A stretch of DNA of 64,000 nt from Tupaia tana (Eukaryota > Chordata > Mammalia > Scandentia > Tupaiidae). The notes beneath the pieces are model-generated. The model was not told the DNA's origin and did not search any database. It worked only from the letters and a program-made list of their open reading frames with translations. Of the stretch, positions 1 to 12,835 are shown in pieces. Each line of letters starts with the position of its first letter. The stretch's first letter is position 1. The DNA is taken from contig JAKSZU010000217.1 in assembly GCA_026018925.1 (NCBI GenBank), positions 1 to 64,000 on the forward strand, written 5' to 3'. The translations under genes were made by a program, and so were the position numbers.

Positions 1-2457
1 CTTCTCAGAGAATGGCTCAACTCTCTTGCTTGGGAGAAAGGATCAGAAGCGCTTATAACAAAACAAAAGATGGAGCTGAGAGCCAGAGGAGAAATTCTAC
101 CTTTAAAAAATCGTAAAAAGGAAAAATTACCAAAAAATAATGAGGAGACTGGAGCAGGGAGAGACAGAGATCTCAGGGACACAGAGACAGAGATAGAAGG
201 CCAGACGGGCTCCCTACCACACTAGCTTGCTTGCTGGAGTCTGAATTATGAGTAGAAAATCTTCATTTCTCCTGAGCCCTGAAATATCTAGATCCCAGTA
301 TCCATGTGGAATCTTCTCAGAGAATAGCTCAACTCTCCTGTCCTGCGTAAAGAGCAGAAGGGCTTATTAACAAAACAAAATAAGAAGCTGAGAGCCAGAG
401 AGAAATTCTACCTTTAAAAAAATCGTAAAAAGGAAAAATTACCAAAAAAATATGAGGAGACAGGAGCAGGGAGGACAGAGACATCAGAGACACAGAGACA
501 GAGATAGAAGGCCAGAGGGGCTCCCTACCACACTAGCTTTGCTTGCTGGAGGCTGAATTATGAGTAGAAAATCTTCACTTCTCCAGAGCCCTGAAATATC
601 TAGTTCCCAGTATCCATGTGGAATCTTCTCAGAGAATGGCTCAACTCTCCTGCCTGGGAGGAAGGAGCAGAAGGGCTTATTAACAAAACAAAAGATGGAG
701 CTGAGAGCCAGAGAGAAATTCTACCTTAAAAAAATCGTAAAAATGGAAAATTACCAAAAAGAAAAATGAGGAGAACAGGAGCAGAGAAGAGACAGAGACC
801 TCAGAGACACAGAGACAGAGATAGAAGGCCAGAGGGACTCCCTACCACACCAGCTTTGCTTGCTGGAGTCTGAATTATGAGTAGAAAATCTTTATTTCTC
901 CTGATCCCTGAAATATCTAGTTCCCAGTATCCATGTGGAATCTTCTCAGAGAATGGCTCAAACTCTCCTGCCTGGGAGAAAGGAGCAGAAGGGCTTATTA
1001 ACAAAACTAAAGATGGAGCTGAGAGCCAGAGAGAAATTCTACCTTTAAAAAAATCGAGAAAAGGAAAAATTACCAAAAAAAAAATGATGAGACAAGAGCA
1101 GGAGAGAGAAAGAGACCTCAGAGACACAGAGACAGAGATAGAAGGCCAGAGGGGCTCCCAACCACACTAGCTTTGCCTGCTGGAGGCTGAATTATGAGTA
1201 GAAAATCTTCACTTCTCCTGAGCCCTGAAATATCTAGTTCCCAGTATCCATGTGGAATCTTCTCAGAGAATGGCTCAACTCTCCTACCTGGGAGAAAGGA
1301 GCAGAAGGGCTTATTAACAAAACAAAAGATGGAGCTGAGAGCCAGAGAGAAATTCTACCTTTAAAAAAATGGTAAAAAGGAAAAATTACCAAAAAAAAAT
1401 GAGGAGACAAGAGCAGAGAGAGACAGAGTCCTCAGAGACACAGAGACAGAGATAGAAGGCCAGAGGGGCTCCCAACCACACTAGCTTTGCCTGCTGGAGG
1501 CTGAATTATGAGTAGAAAATCTTCCTTTCTCCTGAGCCCTGGAATATCTAGTTCCCAGTATCCATGTGGAAACTTCTCAGAGAATGGCTCAACTCTCCTG
1601 CCTGGGAGGAAGGAGCAGAAGGGCTTATTAACAAAATAAAAGATGGAGCTGAGAGCCAGAGAGAAATTCTACCTTAAAAAAATCATAAAAAGGAAAAATT
1701 ACCAAATATATACAGGAGACAGGAGCAGAGAGAGACAGAGACCTCAGTGACACAGAGACAGAGATAGAAGGCCAGAGGGGCTCCCTGCCACACTAGCTTT
1801 GCTTGCTGGAGGCTGAATTATGAGTAGAAAATCTTCATTTCCCCTGAGCCCTGAAATATCTAGTTCCCAGTATCCATGTGGAATCTTCTCAGAGAATGGC
1901 TCAACACTCCTGCCTGGGAGAAAGGAGCAGAAGGGTCTTATTAACAAAACAAAAGATGGAGCTGAGAGCCAGAGAGAAATTCTACCTTTAAAAAAATCGT
2001 ATAAAAGGAAAAATTACCAAAAATAAAAAATGAGGAGACAGGAGCAGGGAGAGACAGAGACCTCAGAGACACCAGAGACAGAGATAGAAGGGCCAGAGGG
2101 GCTCCCTACCACACTAGCTTTGCCTGCTGGTGGCTGAATTATGAGTAGAAAATCTTCCTTTCTCCTGAGCCCTGAAATATCTAGTTTCCCAGTATCCATG
2201 TGGAATCTTCTCAGAGAATGGCTCAACTCTCCTGCCTTGGAGAAAGGAGCAGAAGGGCTTATTAACAAAACAAAAGATGGAGCTGAGAGCCAGAGAGAAA
2301 TTCTACCTTTAAAAAAATCGTAAAAAGGAAAAATTACCAAAAAGAAAAATGAAGAGACAGGAGCAGAGAGAGACAGAGACCTCAGAGACACAGAGACAGA
2401 GATAGAAGGCCCGAGGGGCTCCCTACCACACTAGCTTTGATTCCTTGAGGCTGAATT
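1..2457 (+). repeat. 8-monomer block, copy 1 (left-truncated by window edge)
   Basis: This block contains monomers starting at 248, 560, 877, 1,194, 1,508, 1,820 and 2,141. It matches the block from 2,524 onward in the same order. The shared variants are AGTCTGAATT with ATCTAGATCCC (248 and 2,772), CTTTATT with TGATCCCTG (877 and 3,398), ATCGAGAAAAGG (near 1,054 and 3,574), the AAATATATACAG linker (near 1,705; the second copy at 4,219 reads AATATATACAG), and GCTGGTGGCTG (just before 2,141 and 4,652). The match fades in the last monomer near 2,340-2,410, where this copy has the CCCGAGG variant and an unusual GATTCCTTGAGG. The copies differ mostly by single-base insertions or deletions. Confidence 0.9.
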
Positions 2458-4967
2458 ATGAGTAGAATATCTTCATTTCTCCTGAGCCCTGAAATATCTA
2501 GTTCCCAGTATCCATGTGGAAACTTCTCAGAGAATGGCTCAACTCTCTTGCTTGGGAGAAAGGATCAGAAGCGCTTATTAACAAAACAAAAGATGGAGCT
2601 GAGAGCCAGAGAGAAATTCTACCTTTAAAAAATCGTAAAAAGGAAAAATTACCAAAAAAATAATGAGGAGACTGGAGCAGGGAGAGACAGAGATCTCAGG
2701 GACACAGAGACAGAGATAGAAGGCCAGACGGGCTCCCTACCACACTAGCTTTGCTTGCTGGAGTCTGAATTATGAGTAGAAAATCTTCATTTCTCCTGAG
2801 CCCTGAAATATCTAGATCCCAGTATCCATGTGGAATCTTCTCAGAGAATAGCTCAACTCTCCTGTCTGCGTAAAGAGCAGAAGGGCTTATTACAAAACAA
2901 AATAAGAAGCTGAGAGCCAGAGAGAAATTCTACCTTTAAAAAAATCGTAAAAAGGAAAAATTACCAAAAAAAATATGAGGAGACAGGAGCAGGAGGACAG
3001 AGACATCAGAGACACAGAGACAGAGATAGAAGGCCAGAGGGGCTCCCTACCACACTAGCTTTGCTTGCTGGAGGCTGAATTATGAGTAGAAAATCTTCAC
3101 TTCTCCAGAGCCCTGAAATATCTAGTTCCCAGTATCCATGTGGAATCTTCTCAGAGAATGGCTCAACTCTCTGCCTGGGAGGAAGGAGCAGAAGGGCTTA
3201 TTAACAAAACAAAAGATGGAGCTGAGAGCCAGAGAGAAATTCTACCTTTAAAAAAATCGTAAAAATGGAAAATTACCAAAAAGAAAAATGAGGAGACAGG
3301 AGCAGAGAGAGACAGAGACCTCAGAGACACAGAGACCAGAGATAGAAGGCCAGAGGGACTCCCTACCACACCAGCTTTGCTTGCTGGAGTCTGAATTATG
3401 AGTAGAAAAATCTTTATTCTCCTGATCCCTGAAATATCTAGTTCCAGTATCCATGTGGAATCTTCTCAGAGAATGGCTCAACTCTCCTGCCTGGGAGAAA
3501 GGAGCAGAAGGGCTTATTAACAAAAACTAAAGATGGAGCTGAGAGCCAGAGAGAAATTCTACATTTAAAAAAATCGAGAAAAGGAAAAATTACCAAAAAA
3601 AAAATGATGAGACAAGAGCAGAGAGAGAAAGAGACCTCAGAGACACAGAGACAGAGATAGAAGGCCAGAGGGGCTCCCAACCACACTAGCTTTGCTGCTG
3701 GAGGCTGAATTATGAGTAGAAAATCTTCACTTCTCCTGAGCTGAAATATCTAGTTCCCAGTATCCATGTGGAATCTTCTCAGAGAATGCTCAACTCTCCT
3801 AACTGGGAGAAAGGAGCAGAAGGGCTTATTAACAAAACAAAAGATGGAGCTGAGAGCCAGAGAGAAATTCTACCTTTAAAAAAAATGGTAAAAAGGAAAA
3901 ATTACCAAAAAAAAATGAGGAGACAAGAGCAGAGAGAGACAGAGTCCTCAGAGACACAGAGACAGAGATAGAAGGCCAGAGGGGCTCCCAACCACACTAG
4001 CTTTGCCTGCTGGAGGCTGAATTATGAGTAGAAAATCTTCCTTTCTCCTGAGCCCTGGAATATCTAGTTCCCAGTATCCATGTGGAAACTTCTCAGAGAA
4101 TGGCTCAACTCTCCTGCCTGGAGGAAGGAGCAGAAGGGCTTATTAACAAAATAAAAGATGGAGCTGAGAGCCAGAGAGAAATTCTACCTTTAAAAAAATC
4201 ATAAAAAGGAAAAATTACCAATATATACAGGAGACAGGAGCAGAGAGAGACAGAGACCTCAGAGACACAGAGACAGAGATAGAAGGCCAGATTGGCTCCC
4301 TGCCACACTAGCTTTGCTTGCTGGAGGCTGAATTATGAGTAGAAAATCTTCATTTCTCCTGAGCCCTGAAATATCTAGTTCCCAGTATCCATGTGGAATC
4401 TTCTCAGAGAATGGCTCAACACTCCTGCCTGGGAGAAAGGAGCAGAAGGGCTTATTAACAAAACAAAAGATGGAGCTGAGAGCCAGAGAGAAATTCTACC
4501 TTTAAAAAATCGTAAAAAGGAAAAATTACCAAAAATAAAAAATGAGGAGACAGGAGCAGGGGAGAGACAGAGACCTCAGAGACACAGAGACAGAGATAGA
4601 AGGCCAGAGGGGCTCCCTAACACACTAGCTTTGCCTGCTGGTGGCTGAATTATGAGTAGAAAATCTTCCTTTCTCCTGAGCCCTGAAATATCTAGTTCCC
4701 AGTATCCATGTGGAATCTTCTCAGAGAATGGCTCAACTCTCCTGCCTTGGAGAAAGGAGCAGAAGGGCTTATTAACAAAACAAAAGATGGAGCTGAGAGC
4801 CAGAGAGAAATTCTACCTTTAAAAAAATCGTAAAAAGGAAAAATTACCAAAAAGAAAAATGAGGAGACAGGAGCAGAGAGAGACAGAGACCTCAGAGACA
4901 CAGAGACAGAGATAGAAGGCCAGAGGGGCTCCCTACCACACTAGCTTTGCTTGCTGGAGGCTGAATT
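2458..4967 (+). repeat. 8-monomer block, copy 2
   Basis: This is the second edition of the block to its left, with monomers at 2,458, 2,772, 3,082, 3,398, 3,712, 4,024, 4,335 and 4,652. The offset to copy 1 drifts from 2,524 to 2,511 bp across the block, so the copies have accumulated many small indels. Its right part (3,398 onward) is at the same time the first copy of a 9-monomer duplication that continues at 6,228. The duplication events therefore overlap. Its first three monomers also match 10,640-11,470. Confidence 0.88.
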
Positions 4968-6227
4968 ATGAGTGAAAATCTTCATTTCTCCTGAGCCCTG
5001 AAATATCTAGTTCCCAGTATCCATGTGGAACCTTCTCAGAGAATGGCTCAACACTCCTACATGGGGAGAAAGGAGCAGAAGGGCTTATTAAGAAAACAAA
5101 AGATGGAGCTGAGAGCCAGAGAGAAATTCTACCTTAAAAAAATCGTAAAAAAGGAAAAAATTACCAAGAAAAAATGAGGAGACAGGAGCAGAGAGAGACA
5201 GAGACCTCAGAGACACAGAGACAGTAATAGAAGGCCAGACGGGCTCCCTCCCACACTAGCTTTGCCTGCTGGAGGCTGAATTATGAGTAGAAAATCTTCA
5301 TTTCTCCTGAGCCCTGAAATATCTAGTTCCCAGTATCCATGTGGAATCTTCTCAGAGAATGGCTCAACTCTCCTGCCTGGGAGAAAAAAGCAGAAGGGCT
5401 TATTAACAAAACAAATGATGGAGCTGAGAGCCAGAGAGAAATTCTACCTTTAAAACAATCGTAAAATGGAAAAATTACCAAAAAAAAAATGAGGAGACAG
5501 GAGCAGGAGAGACAGAGACCTCAGAGACACAGAGACAGAGATAGAAGGCAGAGGGGCTCCCTACCACACTAGCTTTGCCTGCTGGAGGCTGAACTATGAG
5601 TAGAAAATCTTCATTTCTCCAGAGACCTGAAATATCTAGTTCCCCAGTATCCATGGGGAATCTTCTCAGAGAATGGCTCAACTCTCCTGCCTGGGAGAAA
5701 GGAGCAGAAGGGCTTATTAACAAAACAAAAGATGGAGCTGAGAGCCAGAGATAAATTCTACCTTTAAAAAATCGTAAAAAAGGAAAATTACCAAAAGAAA
5801 AAATGAAGAGACAGGAGCAGAGAGAGACAGAGACCTTAGAGTCACAGAGACAGTAATAGAAGGCCAGAGGGGCTCCCTCCACACTAGCTTTGCCTTCTGG
5901 AGGCTGAATTATGAGTAGAAAAATCTTCATTTCTCCTGAGCCCTGAAATATCTTGTTCCCAGTATCCATGTGGAATCTTCTAAGAGAATGGCTCAACTCT
6001 CCTGCCTGGGAGAAAGGAGCAGAAGGGCTTATTAACAAAACAAAAGATGGAGCTGAGAGCCAGAGAGAAATTCTACCTTTAAAAAAATCATAAAAAGGAA
6101 AAATTACCAAAAAGAAAAATGAGGAGACAGGAGCAGAGAGAGACAGAGACCTCAGAGACACAGAGACAGAGATAGAAGGCCAGAGGGACTCCCTACCACA
6201 CCAGCTTTGCTTGCTGGAGGCTGAATT
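3398..6227 (+). repeat. 9-monomer duplication, copy 1
   Basis: Monomers at 3,398, 3,712, 4,024, 4,335, 4,652, 4,968, 5,283 and 5,596 correspond in order to those starting at 6,228-8,432, at offsets of 2,830-2,837 bp. Diagnostic shared variants are TATGAGTGAAAATC (4,968 and 7,803), AACACTCCTACATGG (near 5,050 and 7,887), ACAAATGATGG (near 5,413 and 8,244) and GAACTATGAG (5,591 and 8,427). The ninth monomer (5,911-6,227) does not match its counterpart at 8,749. It carries GCCTTCTGGAGG and CTTCTAAGAGAATGG, which reappear near 31,620-31,710. Confidence 0.88.
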
Positions 6228-8645
6228 ATGAGTAGAAAATCTTTATTTCTCCTGATCCCCTGAAATATCTAGTTCCCAGTATCCATGTGGAATCTTCTCA
6301 GAGAATGGCTCAACTCTCCTGCCTGGAGAAAGGAGCAGAAGGGCTTATTAACAAAACTAAAGATGGAGCTGAGAGCCAGAGAGAAATTCTACCTTTAAAA
6401 AAATCGAGAAAAGGAAAAATTACCAAAAAAAAAATGATGAGACAAGAGCAGAGAGAGAAAGAGACCTCAGAGACACAGAGACAGAGATAGAAGGCCAGAG
6501 GGGCTCCCAACCACACTAGCTTTGCCTGCTGGAGGCTGAATTATGAGTAGAAAATCTTCACTTCTCCTGAGCCCTGAAATATCTAGTTCCCAGTATCCAT
6601 GTGGAATCTTCTCAGAGAATGGCTCAACTCTCCTACCTGGGAGAAAGGAGCAGAAGGGCTTATTAACAAAACAAAAGATGGAGCTGAGAGCCAGAGAGAA
6701 ATTCTACCTTTAAAAAAAATGGTAAAAAGGAAAAATTACCAAAAAAAAAATGAGGAGACAAGAGCAGAGAGAGACAGAGTCCTCAGAGACACAGAGACAG
6801 AGATAGAAGGCCAGAGGGGCTCCCAACCACACTAGCTTTGCCTGCTGGAGGCTGAATTATGAGTAGAAAATCTTCCTTTCTCCTGAGCCCTGGAATATCT
6901 AGTTCCCAGTATCCATGTGGAAACTTCTCAGAGAATGGCTCAACTCTCCTGCCTGGGAGGAAGGAGCAGAAGGGCTTATTAACAAAATAAAAGATGGAGC
7001 TGAGAGCCAGAGAGAAATTCTACCTTTAAAAAAATCATAAAAAGGAAAAATTACCAAATATATACAGGAGACAGGAGCAGAGAGAGACAGAGACCTCAGA
7101 GACACAGAGACAGAGATAGAAGGACAGAGGGGCTCCCTGCCACACTAGCTTTGCTTGCTGGAGGCTGAATTATGAGTAGAAAATCTTCATTTCTCCTGAG
7201 CCCTGAAATAACTAGTTCCCAGTATCCATGTGGAATCTTCTCAGAGAATGGCTCAACACTCCTGCCTGGGAGAAAGGAGCAGAAGGGCTTATTAACAAAA
7301 CAAAAGATGGAGCTGAGAGCCAGAGAGAAATTCTACCTTTAAAAAAATCGTAAAAAGGAAAAATTACCAAAAATAAAAAATGAGGAGACAGGAGCAGGGA
7401 GAGACAGAGACCTCAGAGACACAGAGACAGAGATAGAAGGCCAGAGGGGCTCCCTACCACACTAGCTTTGCCTGCTGGTGGCTGAATTATGAGTAGAAAA
7501 TCTTCCTTTCTCCTGAGCCCTGAAATATCTAGTTCCCAGTATCCATGTGGAATCTTCTCAGAGAATGGCTCAACTCTCCTGCCTGGGAGAAAGGAGCAGA
7601 AGGGCTTATTAACAAAACAAAAGATGGAGCTGAGAGCCAGAGAGAAATTCTACCTTTAAAAAAATCGTAAAAAGGAAAAATTACCAAAAGAAAAATGAGG
7701 AGACAGGAGCAGAGAGAGACAGAGACCTCAGAGACACAGAGACAGAGATAGAAGGCCAGAGGGGCTCCCTACCACACTAGCTTTGCTTGCTGGAGCTGAA
7801 TTATGAGTGAAAATCTTCATTTCTCCTGAGCCCTGAAATATCTAGTTCCCAGTATCCAATTGGAACCTTCTCAGAGAATGGCTCAACACTCCTACATGGG
7901 AGAAAGGAGCAGAAGGGCTTATTAAGAAAACAAAAGATGGAGCTGAGAGCCAGAGAGAAATTCTACCTTTAAAAAAATCGTAAAAAGGAAAAATTACCAA
8001 GAAAAAATGAGGAGACAGGAGCAGAGAGAGACAGAGACCTCAGAGACACAGAGACAGTAATAGAAGGCCAGACGGGCTCCCTCCCACACTAGCTTGCCTG
8101 CTGGAGGCTGAATTATGAGTAGAAAATCTTCATTTCTCCTGAGCCCTGAAATATCTAGTTCCCAGTATCCATGTGGAATCTTCTCAGAGAATGGCTCAAC
8201 TCTCCTGCCTGGGAGAAAAAAAGCAGAAGGGCTTAGTAACAAAACAAATGATGGAGCTGAGAGCCAGAGAGAAATTCTACCTTTAAAACAATCGTAAAAT
8301 GGAAAAATTACCAAAAAAAAAATGAGGAGACAGGAGCAGGGGAGAGACAGAGACCTCAGAGACACAGAGACAGAGATAGAAGGCCAGACTGGCTCCCTAC
8401 CACACTAGCTTTGCCTGCTGGAGGCTGAACTATGAGTAGAAAATCTTCATTTCTCCAGAGACCTGAAATATCTAGTTCCCAGTATCCATGGGGAATCTTC
8501 TCAGAGAATGGCTCAACTCTCCTGCCTGGGGAGAAAGGAGCAGAAGGGCTTATTAACAAAACAAAAGATGGAGCTGAGAGCCAGAGATAAATTCTACCTT
8601 TAAAAAATCGTAAAAAGGAAAAATTACCAAAAAGAAAAATGAAGA
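6228..8645 (+). repeat. 9-monomer duplication, copy 2 (eight matching monomers)
   Basis: This is the second copy of the block beginning at 3,398, with monomers at 6,228, 6,543, 6,859, 7,172, 7,489, 7,803, 8,115 and 8,432. The order of variant monomers is preserved through about 8,640, where the linker and CCCGAGG variants depart from copy 1. Part of it (6,859-7,740) is also matched by 20,348-21,240, at an offset of 13,489-13,491 bp. Confidence 0.87.
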
Positions 8646-11600
8646 GACAGGAGCAGAGAGAGACAGAGACCTCAGAGACACAGAGACAGAGATAGAAGGC
8701 CCGAGGGGCTCCCTACCACACTAGCTTTTGCTTGCTGGAGGCAGAATTATGAGTAGAAAATGTTCATTTCTCCTGAGCCCTGAAATAACTAGTTCCCAGT
8801 ATGCATGTGGAAACTTCTCAGAGAATGGCTCAACTCTCCTGCCTGGAGAAAGGAGTAGAAGGGCTTATTAACAAAACAAAAGATGGAGCTGAGAGCCAGA
8901 GAGAAATTCTACCTTTAAAAAAATCGTAAAAAGGAAAAATTACCAAAAAGAAAAATGAGGAGACAGGAGCAGAGGGAGACAGAGACCTCAGAGACACAGA
9001 GACAGAGATAGAAGGCCAGAGGGGCTCCCTACCACACTAGCTTTGCCTGCTGGAGGCTGAATTATGAGTAGAAAATCTTCATTTCTCTAGAGACCTGAAA
9101 TATCTAGTTCCCAGTATCCATGTGGAAACTTCTCAGAGAATGGCTCAACTCTCTTGCCTGAGAGAGAAGGAGCAGAAGGGCTTATTAACAAAACATAAGA
9201 TGGAGCTGAGAGCCAGAGAGAAATTCTACCTTTAAAAAAATCGTAAAAAGGAAAAATTACCAAAAAGAAAAATGAAGAGACAGGAGCAGAGAGAGACAGA
9301 GACCTCAGAGACACAGAGACAGAGATAGAAGGCCCGAGGGGCTCCCTACCACACTAGCTTTGCTTCCTGGAGGCTGAATTATGAGTAGAAAATCTTCATT
9401 TCTCCTGAGCCCTGAAATATCTAGTTCCCAGTATCCATGTGGAATCTTCTCAGAGAATGGCTCAACTCTCTTGCCTAGGAGAAAGGAGCAGAAGGGCTTA
9501 TTAACAAAACAAAAGATGGAGCTGAGAGCCAGAGAGAAATTCTACCTTTAAAAAAATCGTAAAAAGGAAAAATTACCAAAAAATAATGAGGAGACAGGAG
9601 CAGGGAGAGACAGAGATCTCAGGGACACAGAGACAGAGATAGAAGGCCAGAGGGGCTCCCTACCACACTAGCTTTGCCTGCTGGAGGCTGAACTATGAGT
9701 AGAACATCTTCATTTCTCCTGAGCCCTGAAATATCTAGTTCCCAGTATCCATGTGGAATCTTCTCAAAGAATGGCTCAACTCTCCTGCCTGCGAGAAAGA
9801 GCAGAAGGGCTTATTAACAAAACAAAATATGAAGCTGAGAGCCAGAGAGAAATTGTACCTTTAAAAAAATCGTAAAAAGGAAAAATTACCAAGAAAAAAT
9901 GAGGAGACAGGAGCAGAGAGAGACAGAGACTTCAGGGACACAGAGACAGAGATAGAAGGCCAGAGGGGCTCCCTACCACACTAGCTTTGCTTGCTGGAGG
10001 CTGAATTATGAGTAGAAAATCTTCATTTCTCCAGAGCCCTGAAATATCTAGTTCCCAGTATCCATGTGGAATCATCTCAGAGAATGGCTCAACTCTCCTG
10101 CCTGGGGAGAAAGGAACAGAAGGGCTTATTAACAAAACAAAAGATGGAGCTGAGAGCCAGAGAGAAATTCTACCTTTAAAAAAATCGTAAAAAGGAAAAA
10201 TTACCAAATAAAAATGAGGAGACTGGAGCAGAGAGAGACAGAGACCTCAGAGACACAGAGACAGAGATAGAAGGCCAGAGGGGCTCCCTACCACACTAGC
10301 TTTGCCTGCTGGAGGCTGAATTATGAGTAGAAAATCTTCATTTCTCCAAAGCCCTGAAATATCTAGTTCCCAGTATCCATGTGGAATTCTTCTCAGAGAA
10401 TGGCTCAACTCTCTTGCCTGGGAGAAAGGAGCAGAAGGGCTTATTAACAAAACAAAAGATGGAGCTGAGAGCCAGAGAGAAATTCTACCTTTAAAAAAAT
10501 CGTAAAAAGGAAAAATTACCAAAAAGAAAAATGAAGAGACAGGAGCAGAGAGAGACAGAGACCTCAGAGACACAGAGACAGAGATAGAAGGCCCGAGGGC
10601 TCCCTACCACACTAGCTTTGATTCCTTGAGGCTGAATTATGAGTAGAAAATCTTCATTTCTCCTGAGCCCTGAAATATCTAGTTCCCAGTATCCATGTGG
10701 AAACTTCTCAGAGAATGGCTCAACTCTCTTGCTTGGGAGAAAGGATCAGAAGCGCTTATTAACAAAACAAAAGATGGAGCTGAGAGCCAGAGAGAAATTC
10801 TACCTTTAAAAAAATCGTAAAAAGGAAAAATTACCAAAAAAATAATGAGGAGACTGGAGCAGGGAGAGACAGAGATCTCAGGGACACAGAGACAGAGATA
10901 GAAGGCCAGACGGGCTCCCTACCACACTAGCTTTGCTTGCTGGAGTCTGAATTATGAGTAGAAAATCTTCATTTCTCCTGAGCCCTGAAATATCTAGATC
11001 CCAGTATCCATGTGGAATCTTCTCAGAGAATAGCTCAACTCTCCTGTCTGCGTAAAGAGCAGAAGGGCTTATTAACAAAACAAAATAAGAAGCTGAGAGC
11101 CAGAGAGAAATTCTACCTTTAAAAAAATCGTAAAAAGGAAAAATTACCAAAAAAAATATGAGGAGACAGGAGCAGGGAGGGACAGAGACATCAGAGACAC
11201 AGAGACAGAGATAGAAGGCCAGAGGGGCTCCCTACCACACTAGCTTTGCTTGCTGGAGGCTGAATTATGAGTAGAAAATCTTCACTTCTCCAGAGCCCTG
11301 AAATATCTAGTTCCCAGTATCCATGTGGAATCTTCTCAGAGAATGGCTCAACTCTCCTGCTGGGAGGAAGGAGCAGAAGGGCTTATTAACAAAACAAAAG
11401 ATGGAGCTGAGAGCCAGAGAGAAATTCTACCTTTAAAAAAATCGTAAAAATGGAAAATTACCAAAGGAAAAAATGAGGAGACAGGAGCAGAAAGAGACAG
11501 AGACCTCAGAGACACAGAGACAGAGATAGAAGTCATGACGGGCTCCCTACCACACTAGCTTTGCTTGCTGGAGCCTGAATTATGAGTAGAAAATCTTCAT

Positions 11601-12835
11601 TTCTCCTGAGCCCTTAAATATCTAGTTCCCAGTATCCATGTGGAATCTTCTCAGAGAATGGCTCAACTCTCCTGCCTGGGAGAAAGGAGCAGAAGGGCTT
11701 ATTAACAAAACAAAAGATGGAGCTGAGCGCCAGAGAAAAATTCTACCTTTAAAAATATCCTAAAAAGGAAAAATTACCAAAAAGAAAAATGAGGAGACAG
11801 GAGCAGCGAGAGACAGAGACCTCAGAGACACAGAGACAGAGATAGGAGGCCAGAGGGGCTCCCTACCACACTAGCTTTGCTTGCTGGAGGCTGAATTATG
11901 AGTAGAAAATCTTCATTTCTCCTGAGCCATGACATATCTAGTTCCCAGTATCCATGTGGAATCTTCTCAGAATATGGCTCAACTCTCCTGCCTGGGAGAA
12001 AGGAGCAGAAGGGCTTATTAACAAAACAAAAGATGGAGCTGAGAGCCAGAGAGAAATTCTACCTTTAAAAAAATCGTAAAAAGGAAAAATTACCAAATAA
12101 AATGAGGAGAAAGGAGCAGAGAGAGACAGAGACCTCAGAGACACAGAGACAGAGATGGAAGGCCAGAGGGGCTCCCTACCACACTAGCTTTGCCTGCTGG
12201 AGACTGAATTATGAGTAGAAAATCTTCATTTCTCCTGAGCCCTGAAATATCTAGTTCCCAGTATCCATGTGGAATCTTCTCAGAGAATGGCTCAACTCTC
12301 CTGCCTGGGAGGAAGGAGCAGAAGGGCTTATTAACAAAACAAAAGATGGAGCTGAGAGCCAGAGAGAAATTCTACCTTTAAAAAAATCGTAAAAAGGAAA
12401 AATTACCAAAAAAAATGAGGAGACAGGAGCAGAGAGAGACAGAGAACGCAGAGACACAGAGAAAGAGATAGAAGGCCAGAGGGGGCTCCCTACCACACTA
12501 GCTTTGCTTCCTGGAGGCTGAATTATGAGTAGAAAATCTTCATTTCTCCGAGCCCTGAAATATGTAGTTCCCAGTATCCATGTGGAATCTTCTTAGAGAA
12601 TGGCTCAACTCTCTTGCCTAGGAGAAAGGAGCAGAAGGGCTTATTAACAAAACAAAAGATGGAGCTGAGAGCAGAGAGAAATTCTACCTTTAAAAAAATC
12701 GTAAAAAGGAAAAATTACCAAAAAAAATGAGGAGACTGGAGCAGGGAGAGACAGAGATCTCAGGGACACAGAGACAGATATAGAAGGCCAGAGGGGCTCC
12801 CTACCACACTAGCTTTGCTTGCTGGAGGCTGAATT
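8646..12835 (+). repeat. Satellite stretch of mixed monomer types
   Basis: About 13 monomers start at 8,749, 9,064, 9,378, 9,693, 10,008, 10,323, 10,640, 10,954, 11,267, 11,582, 11,898, 12,211 and 12,524. Several match distant places. 10,640-11,470 matches 2,458-3,300 (GATTCCTTGAGG, AGTCTGAATT, ATCTAGATCCC and GTCTGCGTAAAGAG in order). 11,820-12,140 matches 29,998-30,315 (GATAGGAGGCC, GAGCCATGACATATC, CAGAATATGGC). The monomer at 12,524 (TATGTAGTTCCC, TTGCCTAGGAG) resembles 24,734. I see no regular period longer than one monomer within this stretch. Confidence 0.8.

Noticed and set aside
877-1170. Plus-strand frames beginning at ATGAGTAG (Met-Ser-Arg-Lys type, 60-105 codons) as repeated small genes
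   Set aside because: They occur wherever the monomer happens to lack an in-frame stop. They vary in length with each A-run indel and show no coding constraint.
2141-2457. GATTCCTTGAGG variant near 2,437 as the boundary of an inserted element
   Set aside because: The same variant recurs near 10,618 in the same monomer order, so it is an inherited satellite subtype and not an insertion scar.
5475-6161. 228-codon minus-strand open frame as a membrane protein gene
   Set aside because: It spans parts of three satellite monomers. Its hydrophobic stretches come from the pyrimidine-rich strand, and the same peptide fragments recur throughout the array in different frames. No start context, domain or unique sequence supports a gene.
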